DNA of 64,000 nucleotides from Cutibacterium acnes (GTDB lineage Bacteria > Actinomycetota > Actinomycetes > Propionibacteriales > Propionibacteriaceae), in assembly GCF_003030305.1 (NCBI RefSeq), contig NZ_CP023676.1, positions 930,001-994,000 of the forward strand, in the 5' to 3' direction. Below, one piece after another: positions 45,893 through 55,623 of this stretch. Below the pieces are notes generated by a model that searched no databases, was not told where the DNA came from, and worked only from the letters and a program-made list of their open reading frames with translations. The translations under genes were made by a program, and so were the position numbers. Each line of letters begins with the position of its first letter. Positions within the stretch are counted from its first letter, which is position 1.

Positions 45893-47800
45893 TTATGCCT
45901 GCTGGGAACCGAGGAGGTTGAGGACCTCGTCGGTGCATGTCGCCTCACGAAGTTGCCGGGCGGTTTCGGGATTAGACAAGATTCTTGCGAGGGCTGCCAT
46001 AATCTCGAGGTGCTCGTCGCTGGACGACGCGATAGGAATGACGACAGTGCAGATGTTCCCGTCCCATTCAACGCCCTCGGGGAATTGGAGGAAGCCTAGG
46101 GTGGCCTTGTCGATGTGGTCGCGGACCTCATCGACACCGTGGGGGATCGCGACCCCCTCGCCCATATAGGTTGAGATCTGCTTTTCCCTGGCGAGCATGC
46201 CTTTGACGTAGACATCGTCTGCGGCGCCCTCATCAATGAGCACCTGGCCAGCCATGGTGATGGCCTCCTCCTTGCTCGTGGCGCGCTGTCCCAGACGGAT
46301 GGCGTCGCGGGGCAGCACGCTGATGGCGACGTGGGTATGGCTGTTCGCATCGGACGCCCGGGAGAGTCCTCCGTTATCAGTAGGCGCGGTGGCGGCGTCA
46401 TCATGTGCTGCGCGAACCTCGGTCTCGACGCGGTCGAAAGCAGGATCATTCATATAGTTCGTAAAGGGAACGATACGGGCGCTCGGGGCGCGCCTGCGGG
46501 CGCGGTCGACGAGGCCTTCTTGAGTGAGGATGAGGGGTGTATCCGAGGGAATCTGGTCGACGGCCGTGTGAGCGACCTCGACCCCGTACCGGGACAGTCT
46601 GTTCTTCATGGTGGAGGCGACCATCACCGAGGAACCCATGCCTGCGTCGCAAGCGATGACGACTTTGGAGATGTTGGTAAGCGGGGCTTGAGCCCCGATT
46701 GTGGTGGGGACAGTGGGGTTCTGGCCCTCACCCGCTACGTCATCCTGGGTACTATTCTTGCGGATGAGCAGCATTGCCACCACAAAGGAAACGGCAGTTG
46801 CGACGAGGAAGTCGGCAACCATGGCCAGGTAGTGCCCGGGCTGGCACATGAGGAACCATGCGATGATCGAGCCTGGGGAGGCAGGGGCAACGAGACCGGC
46901 ATGAAATGCGACCCCGATCGCCAGACCGCTCATGCCCCCGGCAATGGTGGCGAGAATGGTCTTGGGCTTCATAAGTACGTATGGGAAGAAGATTTCGTGG
47001 ATGCCGCCAAAGAGGTGGATGATGATGGCGCCCGGAGTCGACTGACGTATCTGACGGGAACCGAAGAACTGGTAGGCAAGTAGTAGGCCAAGGCCGGGGC
47101 CGGGATTCGACTCAACCATGAAGAGAATTGATCGTCCGGTGATATGGGCCTCTTGGATGCCCAGCGGAGTGAAGATGCCATGGTTAACGGCGTTGTTAAG
47201 GAATAAGACCTTCGCCGGTTCGACGAGGAGAGATGCGAGTGGCAGCAGACCGTGATGCACGAGAAATCCCACCCCGGCCGCCAGCCAGCCCATGAGAGTC
47301 GAGACGAGTGGTTCGACGCCCAGGTGCCCGATGACGGCCAGGGCCATGCCGAGAATGCCGATCTCGAAATTGTCTACGAGCATCTCGAACCCGGAATGGA
47401 TCCGGCCGTCGAGGAGCTTGTCGACCTGTTTGAGGAGCCACGCTGCGAAGGGACCTATTACCATCGCGCCAAGGAACATTGTGATGTCGGCGCCGACGAC
47501 GACGCCCATCGTGGCGATCGCGCCGATGACGCCACCACGTGTCCCGTTGACGATCTTTCCACCGGTGTAGCCGATGAGGACGGGAAGCAGATAGGTCAGG
47601 ATCGGGTTAACGAGCTTGGCGAGGGTTGCATTGGGTGCCCATCCCGTTTCGATGAAAAGAGCCGTTAACAGGCCCCAAGCGATGAAGGCTCCGATATTCG
47701 GCATGATCATGCCGGCCAGGAATCCTCCGAGCCGTTGGACGGAGGCACGTGCGCCGTGTCCCTGCAGGTTCTTGTGGATCGTCGCGTCAGGTAGTGACAT
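45893..47800 (-). CDS. mtlA: Mannitol-type PTS transporter EIICBA
   Basis: A 635-residue fused permease. EIIC (about residues 20-350) has LNNAVNHGIFTPLGIQEAH and FGGIHEIFFPYVLMKPK. EIIB carries the phosphorylated Cys384 in VIACDAGMGSS, and EIIA the phosphorylated His554 in AIPHGVDEVRDH. It imports and phosphorylates a hexitol, most likely mannitol. Fusion of all three domains matches E. coli MtlA. An inverted repeat lies upstream (47874-47926). Confidence 0.9.
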   Translation of the reverse strand: MSLPDATIHKNLQGHGARASVQRLGGFLAGMIMPNIGAFIAWGLLTALFIETGWAPNATLAKLVNPILTYLLPVLIGYTGGKIVNGTRGGVIGAIATMGVVVGADITMFLGAMVIGPFAAWLLKQVDKLLDGRIHSGFEMLVDNFEIGILGMALAVIGHLGVEPLVSTLMGWLAAGVGFLVHHGLLPLASLLVEPAKVLFLNNAVNHGIFTPLGIQEAHITGRSILFMVESNPGPGLGLLLAYQFFGSRQIRQSTPGAIIIHLFGGIHEIFFPYVLMKPKTILATIAGGMSGLAIGVAFHAGLVAPASPGSIIAWFLMCQPGHYLAMVADFLVATAVSFVVAMLLIRKNSTQDDVAGEGQNPTVPTTIGAQAPLTNISKVVIACDAGMGSSVMVASTMKNRLSRYGVEVAHTAVDQIPSDTPLILTQEGLVDRARRRAPSARIVPFTNYMNDPAFDRVETEVRAAHDDAATAPTDNGGLSRASDANSHTHVAISVLPRDAIRLGQRATSKEEAITMAGQVLIDEGAADDVYVKGMLAREKQISTYMGEGVAIPHGVDEVRDHIDKATLGFLQFPEGVEWDGNICTVVIPIASSSDEHLEIMAALARILSNPETARQLREATCTDEVLNLLGSQQA

Positions 47801-47873
47801 CGGAACTCCAGTGTGTTCAGCTGCCGATCATTGGCAGGATCCCCATCGATCTGTGAACAAGTCTGGATCTGTC

Positions 47874-47926
47874 TGTTTATGTTGTCAAGGAGTTGTGTTG
47901 TGTTGGTTTTATAGCTGACATAAACA
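47874..47926. promoter_or_regulatory. Candidate operator for the mannitol PTS genes
   Basis: TGTTTATGT (47874-47882) and its exact reverse complement ACATAAACA (47918-47926) are separated by 35 nt, each extended by TGTCA-like bases. They lie 74-126 nt upstream of the PTS start codon. Spaced sites of this type suit a DeoR or MtlR-like repressor forming a loop. No such regulator gene is in the window. Confidence 0.45.
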
Positions 47927-47990
47927 ACGGGGTCGGACAGATGGCATCCGTCCGACCCTGTTGTTATGCGTCGCCGCTGAGGGCGAGACG

Positions 47991-48392
47991 TTACTTGGCG
48001 CCATCGAGGGCTACGGTGAGCAGGCTGCCGATCAGGCCGAGGTTTTTGCAGAACTGGATCTGGTCGCCCTGCTTCTCTGCGCCTTCCTTCTCCCAGAAGG
48101 CATGTCCAGCAGCGGTTACTGGCACGAGCTGGGCGGCCAAGACGGTGGCGGCCAGGCGCGGCTTGATGCCAAGGGCCAGCAGGGAGCCGGCGGCCAGCAT
48201 GGTGGCTCCGTTGACCTTGACCAGCAAGGTTGAATCGACATCGGGGATCTGGGAACAGGACGATTTCGGGAGTTTCGAGAGGAGCCCGTCGACAGCTTCG
48301 GAAAGCTGATCGGCTTTCTTAATCTCGTCCAGACCTCCGGTGATGAAGATGGCCGACAGCAGGGAACGCGCGGTGAACTTGGCAAGGGACAT
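47991..48392 (-). CDS. DoxX-family membrane protein
   Basis: A 133-residue protein with about four hydrophobic segments. It begins with LAKFTARSLLSAIFITGGLDEIKK, typical of the DoxX/SURF4-like family, and contains ATMLAAGSLLALGIKPRLAA. Family members associate with redox or thiol-stress functions; the role here is not established. It has GGAGGATTT before the ATG on the minus strand and stands alone. Confidence 0.8.
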   Translation of the reverse strand: MSLAKFTARSLLSAIFITGGLDEIKKADQLSEAVDGLLSKLPKSSCSQIPDVDSTLLVKVNGATMLAAGSLLALGIKPRLAATVLAAQLVPVTAAGHAFWEKEGAEKQGDQIQFCKNLGLIGSLLTVALDGAK

Positions 48393-48553
48393 AAAATCCT
48401 CCTGGCTGGTTTGATGCTACTTCTATCGTGCCTCATGATGGCTCGTCCCGCTCCGTCATTGGCTCGTCGACGTGGCAACGTTCGCGTTTAGGTGATGAAT
48501 CTACGTCTGTTTATCGAGCCTGGCGCCTAGCTGCGGCCTCGACCCGGCGTGGG

Positions 48554-50704
48554 TCAGGCTGTGAGGGCGAGGGCTAGTGGAAGAACGGGCCCGGATCCGG
48601 CTCGTCTCAACGACCGTGCAGCGACCGTCATCGTCCAGCGGCTAGAGATGACGTCATCGATAAGCAGAACCGATGCCCCGCCAAGATGGGATAACCGAGA
48701 CATCAGCCCCGGTCCGACGCTGAACCGATCATGGACATCACGGAGCCGGTAAGCCGAGTTCGTGGATGACTGTAGTCGTGCGGACCCATCCGCCAGGTCC
48801 AACCACCCAAGGTCTTGCAGGTGGCCAACCCGTGCAATTCCCGAGGCCAGGGAATCAATGAGGTGTGGGCGAGTGATCGACGGGATCCGTACTATCGCGG
48901 CTGGACGCTGCTCCCAGTCCCACTCGGCCAACACTCGCAAGCACGCCTTGGCCAACGCCGGGGTGATCTCAGCGTCGATAGGGACACCATTGGTGTCGGA
49001 GCGAAGTAGGTCGCGCAGCGCCCCTCCCCAACCCAGATCGGAGAGTCTCGCGATGACGCGGCCCTCTGCAGCGATCTCCTCGGCACTGATGCGACCCTTG
49101 AGCGCAACCTGGAGGGCATCCATCCCCACGGGCCAGGCGGTGCGTGGTTCCACCGGAACTCCCACCCGGTTGAGGGATTGGACGGCTCTCACAGCGGCTG
49201 ACTGATCGACCTCGACTGAGTACCACGGGCCAGCACAGACGTCGCAGCGTCCGCAAGGAGTCGTGGAGGGGTCGTCCAGCTGCCCGGTGAGCAAGGTCAT
49301 GCGACAGGTTCTTGAGCGCTCGTAGCCGAGCATGGCCTGCTGTTCCTCGCGACGTGCCTGGGAGATGCGTTCGTACCGTTCGGTGTCGTGCACCCACGGC
49401 TTGCCGGTGGCTTGCCACCCATCTCGGACCTTCACGACCGAGCCATCAACGGCCATCACTTTAAGCAATAGCTCTAACTGGCTACGCCTGATGTCGACCC
49501 GCGTCTCCAGAGCTGAGATAGAGAGCGCCTGACCACCTGCGAGTGCTCTGAGCACGGCATCGGCTCGTTCTTGGGTGGGCATAGAGGAGGTAGCGAAGTA
49601 AGTCCAAATGTCAGGATCCTCCGGGCCCGGAAGCAACAGGATATCGGCATTGTCGGTGGCGCGACCGGCACGGCCTACCTGCTGGTAGTACGCGATCGGA
49701 GAGCTCGGCGCACCCAAGTGCACGACGAAACCGAGGTCCGGTTTGTCGAAACCCATGCCCAGGGCACTGGTCGCCACTAAGGCCTTGACCTGGTTATTGC
49801 GCAGGGCTTTCTCGAGTTCGGTCCTTGCTTCGGCATCGGTGCGTCCGGTGTAAGCCCGCACATTGTGACCGGCCGTGGTTAGAGCACGCGCGGTGTCCTC
49901 GGCCGTCGAAACAGTCAGGCAGTAGATAATTCCCGACTTGGGAAGTTCACTGAGGTGCTGGACGAGCCAACCGAGCCGTTCGGAAGGGTTGGGCAGATTG
50001 AGTACGCCGAGTCGCAGAGATTTCCGGGCTAACGGCCCACGAAGGATGAACACATCATCGGCGCTGGGGGCAATCTGCTCGGCCACATCTTGGACCACAC
50101 GTGAGTTTGCGGTCGCCGTTGTCGCAAGTACTGGGATCGTAACCGGTAGGGCAGAGACGAGGTTACGGATGCGTCGGTAATCGGGGCGAAAATCGTGCCC
50201 CCAGTCAGAGATGCAGTGGGCTTCGTCGATGACCAACATGCCCATTCGCTTTATGAGCTCGGGCAGCTGCCTACTGGCGAATGTGGGATTGACCAGGCGT
50301 TCGGGGGAGACTAATAGAACGTCGAGTTCGTCGGCGTCGAGGCGTTGGGCGATTTCGGACCACTCGGTGGCATTGGCCGATGAGATGGCCGCTGCGCGCA
50401 CGCCAGCTCGCTTTGCGGCAGCGACCTGGTCGCGCATGAGGGCGATAAGTGGAGAGACGATGAGGGTCGGGCCTGAGCCGATGGCACGCTGTAACAAGGT
50501 AGCGACAAAGTAAACCGCTGACTTTCCCCAACCGGTGCGCTGGACTACGAGCGCTCGACGGTGGTGGGCAACCAGAGCCTCTATGGCCTCCCACTGTCCA
50601 GGGTGGAAATCGGCATTGTTGCGACCGACGAGACGACGAAGGATTGCCACCCCTTGGGTGCGTAGGTCATCTACTTTCGGTATTGCGTCGGTAGTTGTCG
50701 TCAT
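48554..50704 (-). CDS. RecQ-like ATP-dependent DNA helicase with phosphoribosyltransferase-like C terminus
   Basis: A 716-residue helicase. Motif 0 is HPGQWEAIEAL, motif I QRTGWGKSAVYF (Lys61), motif II VIDEAHCISDWGHDFRPDYRRI, motif III TTATA and motif VI QQVGRAGRATD. A cysteine cluster (CRMTLLTG...CGRCDVC) follows as in RecQ zinc domains. The last 40 residues contain VLLIDDVISSRWTMTVAARS, which resembles the PRPP-binding loop of ComF-like phosphoribosyltransferases. The ATG at 50704 has AAGGAGGAG upstream. It likely acts in DNA repair. Confidence 0.87.
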   Translation of the reverse strand: MTTTTDAIPKVDDLRTQGVAILRRLVGRNNADFHPGQWEAIEALVAHHRRALVVQRTGWGKSAVYFVATLLQRAIGSGPTLIVSPLIALMRDQVAAAKRAGVRAAAISSANATEWSEIAQRLDADELDVLLVSPERLVNPTFASRQLPELIKRMGMLVIDEAHCISDWGHDFRPDYRRIRNLVSALPVTIPVLATTATANSRVVQDVAEQIAPSADDVFILRGPLARKSLRLGVLNLPNPSERLGWLVQHLSELPKSGIIYCLTVSTAEDTARALTTAGHNVRAYTGRTDAEARTELEKALRNNQVKALVATSALGMGFDKPDLGFVVHLGAPSSPIAYYQQVGRAGRATDNADILLLPGPEDPDIWTYFATSSMPTQERADAVLRALAGGQALSISALETRVDIRRSQLELLLKVMAVDGSVVKVRDGWQATGKPWVHDTERYERISQARREEQQAMLGYERSRTCRMTLLTGQLDDPSTTPCGRCDVCAGPWYSVEVDQSAAVRAVQSLNRVGVPVEPRTAWPVGMDALQVALKGRISAEEIAAEGRVIARLSDLGWGGALRDLLRSDTNGVPIDAEITPALAKACLRVLAEWDWEQRPAAIVRIPSITRPHLIDSLASGIARVGHLQDLGWLDLADGSARLQSSTNSAYRLRDVHDRFSVGPGLMSRLSHLGGASVLLIDDVISSRWTMTVAARSLRRAGSGPVLPLALALTA

Positions 50705-50786
50705 GGCTCCTCCTTGCGCCGTCATTTTTTCCGGAGCTAGTGACAGTTTCGTGGCGAGATTCCGGCACGGAGGAAGAACACCGTAG

Positions 50787-52004
50787 TCAGAACGGCAATG
50801 GCAACTGGTCAACGACCTCCTGCGCCCGGTCCTGCTGGGCAGTGACGATTGTTCCCAGCCATTCGACGACCTGATTCCGGGCTGCTTCGTCGAAGGACTG
50901 GATAACGTCGAGGTAGTTGGCCCCAGAATTGGCGGCCGCACCGCATAGACGCACTATCTCGGCAGGTGCGGGGGAATCAGCCGTCTCGAGGGAGGAGAGG
51001 AAGGCGTCACGGTTGTCGATCAATTGAGCGCGCCCAGCGTCGGTCGGCTGGACTTTGCCGATGAGAGATTTAAGCCTCTTGACTCGCTCTTTCCGCGCTG
51101 AGACGAGGTTGTCGAGAGCACCTTGCCAGACCAATCCGGAGAGGCGATCACGGGACATGAAGAGACGACGAATCTGTCGGTACCAGGCCTCAAGAGCAGA
51201 TAAATTGCCCAGATACGAGACGTTATGGGCGATGATGCGGTTGAGCTTGGAGTAGCTGTTCGGGGCGACAGGACGCTGACGTGTCGCAGGGGGAGCGGGC
51301 AGCACGAGCTGATCATCCTCGGGAACGTCGTCACGCAGGATTGAGCCTGCCCCGACCACGGTGCCGAATCCGGTGGCTACCGGCCCGACAGCACCGCCCT
51401 GACCACCAAGGAAGATCGGATGACGGTCGAGCAGCACCCCGCGCGGCACATCGCCGAAAAGGGAGGCTGTCGTCTTATCCCCGTCGGGAGTGAAGTTGAA
51501 ATGAATGTAGGAAGAACCGACCTCAGAATGGTTTGTCCTCGAGGTGCCGCCGGCCAAGAGGACATCACAGAAGTTGATGAGGCTCCCCAAGGTGACAAAG
51601 GGCATGAGGATGGTTTGCTTGAGGCCGACGGTATGGGCCCCATTGGCCTCCTCCTCGAGGATAGTGCCCCCGCGGACGTGGGCACCTGAGCCCATGCTCG
51701 CCCCGTCAAGGAAAACAGCGTCCTGGGCGAACCCGCCCTTGAGCTTGACCCCGGTGCCAAGTTGGCAGTCCTGGATTGTCATGGGGGCCTCATCCCCGAG
51801 TATGCACCCGGCTGAGATGACAGTCCGACGGCCACGGATTCGGCATCCAGGCCCGATGACTACTCCATCACTACTGATGTTGTCGATGTCGACTGCCTCA
51901 TCAATGTCGACGGTCAACGGATTCGGGATGCGCACCCCTCTATCGATGAGCTTGGCCACCTTCTCCAGGCCGCGCGGTTCAAGCACACGGGAGTTGACGT
52001 CCAT
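50787..52004 (-). CDS. Left-handed beta-helix protein (GlmU C-terminal-like), function unknown
   Basis: A 405-residue protein. Residues about 35-240 have the hexapeptide pattern of a left-handed beta helix (VVIGPGCRIRGR, VISAGCILGDEAP, SYIHFNFTPDGDKTT, GPVATGFGTVVGAGSILRDD), similar to the acetyltransferase half of GlmU. The N-terminal nucleotidyltransferase half is missing. A helical domain of about 150 residues follows (SYSKLNRIIAHNVSYLGNLS onward). It may be a sugar-nucleotide-related transferase; no reaction can be assigned. Confidence 0.65.
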   Translation of the reverse strand: MDVNSRVLEPRGLEKVAKLIDRGVRIPNPLTVDIDEAVDIDNISSDGVVIGPGCRIRGRRTVISAGCILGDEAPMTIQDCQLGTGVKLKGGFAQDAVFLDGASMGSGAHVRGGTILEEEANGAHTVGLKQTILMPFVTLGSLINFCDVLLAGGTSRTNHSEVGSSYIHFNFTPDGDKTTASLFGDVPRGVLLDRHPIFLGGQGGAVGPVATGFGTVVGAGSILRDDVPEDDQLVLPAPPATRQRPVAPNSYSKLNRIIAHNVSYLGNLSALEAWYRQIRRLFMSRDRLSGLVWQGALDNLVSARKERVKRLKSLIGKVQPTDAGRAQLIDNRDAFLSSLETADSPAPAEIVRLCGAAANSGANYLDVIQSFDEAARNQVVEWLGTIVTAQQDRAQEVVDQLPLPF

Positions 52005-52046
52005 CGATGGTCCTTTCGAGGTCGTGATCCGTTACTGCCAGCCTAG

Positions 52047-52898
52047 TCACTCCCGTTGTCGGCCGCCGGCCATGACGAGCCAGGCCGCAGTGACGACGAA
52101 TGCCATCCCGAGCATTTGTGACCCAGTGAGGTTCTGGCCGAGGATGAAGAATCCTGCGGCTGCTGCGACGGCCGGCTCGACACCGGTCAAGATGCCGTAG
52201 ACCGTGGTGTCGATGTGGCGTAGCGCGTACATTTCCAGGCTGTAGGGAAGGGCCGACGACATCACGGCTACAACCGCTCCGGTGAGGAGATGGTACGGCT
52301 CGACGAGGCGCGTCCCCGCAGTGGCGAAGCCAAACGGTACCAGCACGACCGAACTGAGCAGGATGGCCCACCACAGCCCCTCCAGTTTCGACCAGCTCAT
52401 CCCAACTAACTGTGCCGATTTGGCATAGAGGGCCCAGAAAACACCTGCGACAAGGGCGAGTACCAGACCGAGGAGATCGAGGTGGGCCCAGTCGGCGGTA
52501 AGCGCACCTGAGACTGCCACCACTCCGCACAGAGCCAGCAAGATGGCGAGCCAGTCACGTAGGGATCGGCTTCCGAGGGCTGCCATGCCCAATGGCCCCA
52601 GAAATTCGGCGGTGACCGCAACACCGAGGGGCAGGCGTTCCAACGAGAAATAGAACACGGTATTCATGCCAGCCAAGGCGATGGTCAGGGCCAGCACCCT
52701 CGTCCAGTCAACGCGGTTATGGCCTTTCACATGGGGCCGAACGATCGGCGCCAGGACGAGGGCCGCCAAAGACATCCGCAGCGCCACGGTGCCTAAGGCT
52801 CCGACATGGGGGATGAGGGTTGCGGCGAAGGCACCTCCGAACTGCACTGAGAGGATGGCCATGAACACCAAGATCGCTCCGCGCACGAACGCCACCAT
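52047..52898 (-). CDS. EamA/RhtA-like drug/metabolite exporter
   Basis: A 283-residue membrane protein with about ten hydrophobic segments in two EamA repeats. It resembles E. coli RhtA (LSVQFGGAFAATLIPHVGAL, GMNTVFYFSLERLPLGVAVTAEFLGPL, SSALPYSLEMYALRHI, EPAVAAAAGFFILGQNL). Family members export amino acids such as threonine and homoserine. The substrate is not known. It diverges from tgt. Confidence 0.85.
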   Translation of the reverse strand: MVAFVRGAILVFMAILSVQFGGAFAATLIPHVGALGTVALRMSLAALVLAPIVRPHVKGHNRVDWTRVLALTIALAGMNTVFYFSLERLPLGVAVTAEFLGPLGMAALGSRSLRDWLAILLALCGVVAVSGALTADWAHLDLLGLVLALVAGVFWALYAKSAQLVGMSWSKLEGLWWAILLSSVVLVPFGFATAGTRLVEPYHLLTGAVVAVMSSALPYSLEMYALRHIDTTVYGILTGVEPAVAAAAGFFILGQNLTGSQMLGMAFVVTAAWLVMAGGRQRE

Positions 52899-52984
52899 AA
52901 CGCCGTGGTTGCTAAACCCTCACTCGGGCAGGCCTGCGAACCTGCGTGGTCGGTGGGTTCCGGACATCCTGCAAGAATAACTCC

Positions 52985-54226
52985 ATGACATTTGGCTTCG
53001 AGGTCACCTCTCGTCTGGACAATGCTTGCGGACGTACCGGCCTCATACACACCCCGCACGGTGCCATCCAGACGCCGGCCTTCGTCGTCGTCGGCACCAA
53101 GGCGACGGTTAAGGCCCTGTTACCCGAGTCAGTGGTTCAACTGGGAGCTCAGGCGGTGCTCGCCAACGCCTACCACCTTTTCCTGCAGCCCGGTCCGGAG
53201 TTGATCGACGAGGCGGGCGGCCTGGGCCAATTCATGAACTGGACGGGCCCCACCTTCACTGATTCCGGTGGCTTCCAGGTGCTCAGTCTCGGTGCGGGTT
53301 TCAAGAAGACCCTAGCCATGGACGTTTCCCAGCTCACCGAGGCTGACGTCATTGCCGCTGATGCCGATCGTAAGGCGATGGTCGACGACGACGGTGTGAC
53401 TTTTCGCAGTCCCCTCAATGGAGATCTACATCGTTTCACTCCCGAGGTGTCGATGGGCATCCAGCACCACCTCGGCGCCGACATCATGTTCTCCTTCGAC
53501 GAGCTGACCACCCTCATGAACACCCGCGCTTATCAGGAAGAAGCCTTGGAGCGCACCCGACGGTGGGCTGAGCGCTGCCTGGCCGAACATCGTCGTCTCA
53601 CCGAGGTGCGCAGCGGCAAGCCGTACCAAGCCCTTTTTGGTGTCATCCAGGGAGCCCAGTACCAAGATTTGCGTCGTAGGGCTTGCCGGGATTTGGCAGG
53701 CATGGAGATCGACGGTCAGTGCTTCGACGGGTTCGGCATTGGCGGCGCCATCGAGAAAGCCAATCTGGGACGAATCGTGACGTGGTGTGCTGAGGAGCTT
53801 CCCGAGGACCGTCCCCGTCACTTGTTGGGCATCTCCGAGCCCGACGACCTCTTCGCGGCCTGTCGGGCGGGGGCCGACACCTTCGATTGTGTTAACCCCT
53901 CCCGGGTGGCCCGTAACGCTGCCATCTACACCGTTGACGGGCGTTACAACGTTGATACCGCGCGGTTCCGGCGAGACTTCGGCCCGTTGGAGGACGACTG
54001 CGACTGCTACACATGCACCCACTATTCCCGCGCCTATATCCACCACCTGTTCAAGGCTAAGGAGCTTCTCGCGAACACTTTGGCGACGATCCACAACGAG
54101 CGTTGGACGGTAAGACTGGTCGACCAGATTCGGGGCGCCATGTGTAGCGGGGACCTCGATGCTTTCGAGACCGAGTTCATGGGGCGGTGGAATGCCAACG
54201 GCGGGAGGCTGGCCAAGGTTAACTGA
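52985..54226 (+). CDS. tgt: tRNA-guanine transglycosylase
   Basis: A 413-residue TGT that swaps guanine for a queuosine precursor at position 34 of GUN tRNAs. It has the nucleophile region TDSGGFQVLSLG, ALFGVIQGAQYQDLRRR, the second aspartate in DGFGIGGAIEKA, and zinc ligands CDCYTCTHYSRAYIHHL. ATG 52985 matches the conserved N terminus FEVTSRLDNACGRTGLIHTPHG. No queuosine synthesis genes are nearby, but a VUT-type transporter lies at 58686-59411, suggesting salvage of free queuine. Confidence 0.94.
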   Translation: MTFGFEVTSRLDNACGRTGLIHTPHGAIQTPAFVVVGTKATVKALLPESVVQLGAQAVLANAYHLFLQPGPELIDEAGGLGQFMNWTGPTFTDSGGFQVLSLGAGFKKTLAMDVSQLTEADVIAADADRKAMVDDDGVTFRSPLNGDLHRFTPEVSMGIQHHLGADIMFSFDELTTLMNTRAYQEEALERTRRWAERCLAEHRRLTEVRSGKPYQALFGVIQGAQYQDLRRRACRDLAGMEIDGQCFDGFGIGGAIEKANLGRIVTWCAEELPEDRPRHLLGISEPDDLFAACRAGADTFDCVNPSRVARNAAIYTVDGRYNVDTARFRRDFGPLEDDCDCYTCTHYSRAYIHHLFKAKELLANTLATIHNERWTVRLVDQIRGAMCSGDLDAFETEFMGRWNANGGRLAKVN

Positions 54227-54273
54227 CAGGGCTGTTCTCCGGAAACTCATCCTTACGACGGAGGAGACTGACA

Positions 54274-55623
54274 GTGCCACTCGTTACGCTCGGGGGCGTG
54301 CGAGAGTCGATCGTGTCCTTCATGGCGATGGACGACCTATGGCGTCGCCGAGTGCCGGAGCATAAGGGCTGGCAGATCCCGGTCGTGTGGTTCCTGCCCG
54401 CTGTTGACGTGCTCGTCGGAGCGCTCGTGGCCCTGGCCGTGGGTGCCGGCGGGCTGTTGCTGGCGGCTCTTCAGGACCACCTTGACACCCTCGGACCAGG
54501 TGATGTCATCGTTGTCATCGTCCTTGCCGTAGCTCTTTCCTTCCGACGGGTGATGCCAATCACCTCGGCCGCCGTCATGACTCTCGTCTGGATTAACGGA
54601 ACCTATGCGACGCCGTACATGGCGACGAACTGGGTGTCGACCTTGGCCTTTTTCTTCTCCTACTACTCCCTCATGGTGTGGGTACGGACACGTCGAATCG
54701 CGTGGGGATCGATGTTGGCGGTCTTCGTCGTCATCATGGGCTGGGTCGCCATGATGATGGCCTTCGGGAGGTCGCTCACCGAGCAGCTTAAGATCATTAA
54801 TCCCGACAGCAATGGGGAGGGGGTCATCTACCTCGTCCTCACCTATGTGATCGTCAATGTCACCTTCGTCGTCGGAGCCGCATTGGTGGGACAGGTGTCC
54901 TGGCTGTGGGCACGAGACCTAGCCGAGGTTCGCCGTCAGGCCGCTACAATCGAACGGCAGCGTACCCAGCTTGCTGAGCAAGCAATTCTTGACGAAAGCT
55001 TGCGGATCGCCCGGGAGATGCACGATTCGATGGCCCATCACGTGTCGGTCGTGGGGATCCATGCCGCAGGTGCTCGTCGAGCCTTTGACGTCGATCCGGA
55101 TCTGGCTCGGGAGGCCTTGGCAACCGTGGAAGTGGAGTCCCGGGAAGCTGTCACCGAGATGCGATCCCTGCTGGGATCCTTGCGGGCCGGTGACGAGCCA
55201 CGTGCCCGCCTCAGCCTGGCTGACCTTGACCGACTGTGCAACGAACCCCGGCGCGCGTCGGTGCGGTTGCTGCGAGTGGGAGATGATTCCCTGGTTGGTC
55301 CACAGCTGGGTCACACCTGTTACCGAATCGTCCAGGAATCCCTTAACAATGTGGAGGCCCATTCCAGCGCCTCCGAGGTGACGGTGTCGGTGCGCTGCAG
55401 AGATGACGAGGTCGAGGTGGAGGTCACCGACAACGGCCGCCCGATTCGATCGGCACCCTCGACCGAGGTGGGAATCGTCGGGATGTCAGAGCGGGTCAAG
55501 GCCCTGGGCGGCACCATTGAGGTGGGTCCACGCAAGATCGGTGGATGGCGAGTTCGTGCCGTCATACCGATGCGTCGGGGTGAGAATGTGAGGGACGAGG
55601 ACATGAAGGAGGGGGAGGACTGA
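54274..55623 (+). CDS. Two-component sensor histidine kinase, NarL/DesK type
   Basis: A 449-residue membrane kinase with several N-terminal membrane segments (residues about 35-215), a short coiled coil and a HisKA_3 dimerisation helix with the phosphorylated His in REMHDSMAHHVSVVGIHAAG. The HATPase domain follows (RIVQESLNNVEAHS, TDNGRP, VGIVGMSERVKALGG). It shares the TGATG junction with its response regulator. A downstream ABC exporter suggests the pair senses membrane or antimicrobial stress (inference). Confidence 0.9.
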   Translation: MPLVTLGGVRESIVSFMAMDDLWRRRVPEHKGWQIPVVWFLPAVDVLVGALVALAVGAGGLLLAALQDHLDTLGPGDVIVVIVLAVALSFRRVMPITSAAVMTLVWINGTYATPYMATNWVSTLAFFFSYYSLMVWVRTRRIAWGSMLAVFVVIMGWVAMMMAFGRSLTEQLKIINPDSNGEGVIYLVLTYVIVNVTFVVGAALVGQVSWLWARDLAEVRRQAATIERQRTQLAEQAILDESLRIAREMHDSMAHHVSVVGIHAAGARRAFDVDPDLAREALATVEVESREAVTEMRSLLGSLRAGDEPRARLSLADLDRLCNEPRRASVRLLRVGDDSLVGPQLGHTCYRIVQESLNNVEAHSSASEVTVSVRCRDDEVEVEVTDNGRPIRSAPSTEVGIVGMSERVKALGGTIEVGPRKIGGWRVRAVIPMRRGENVRDEDMKEGED

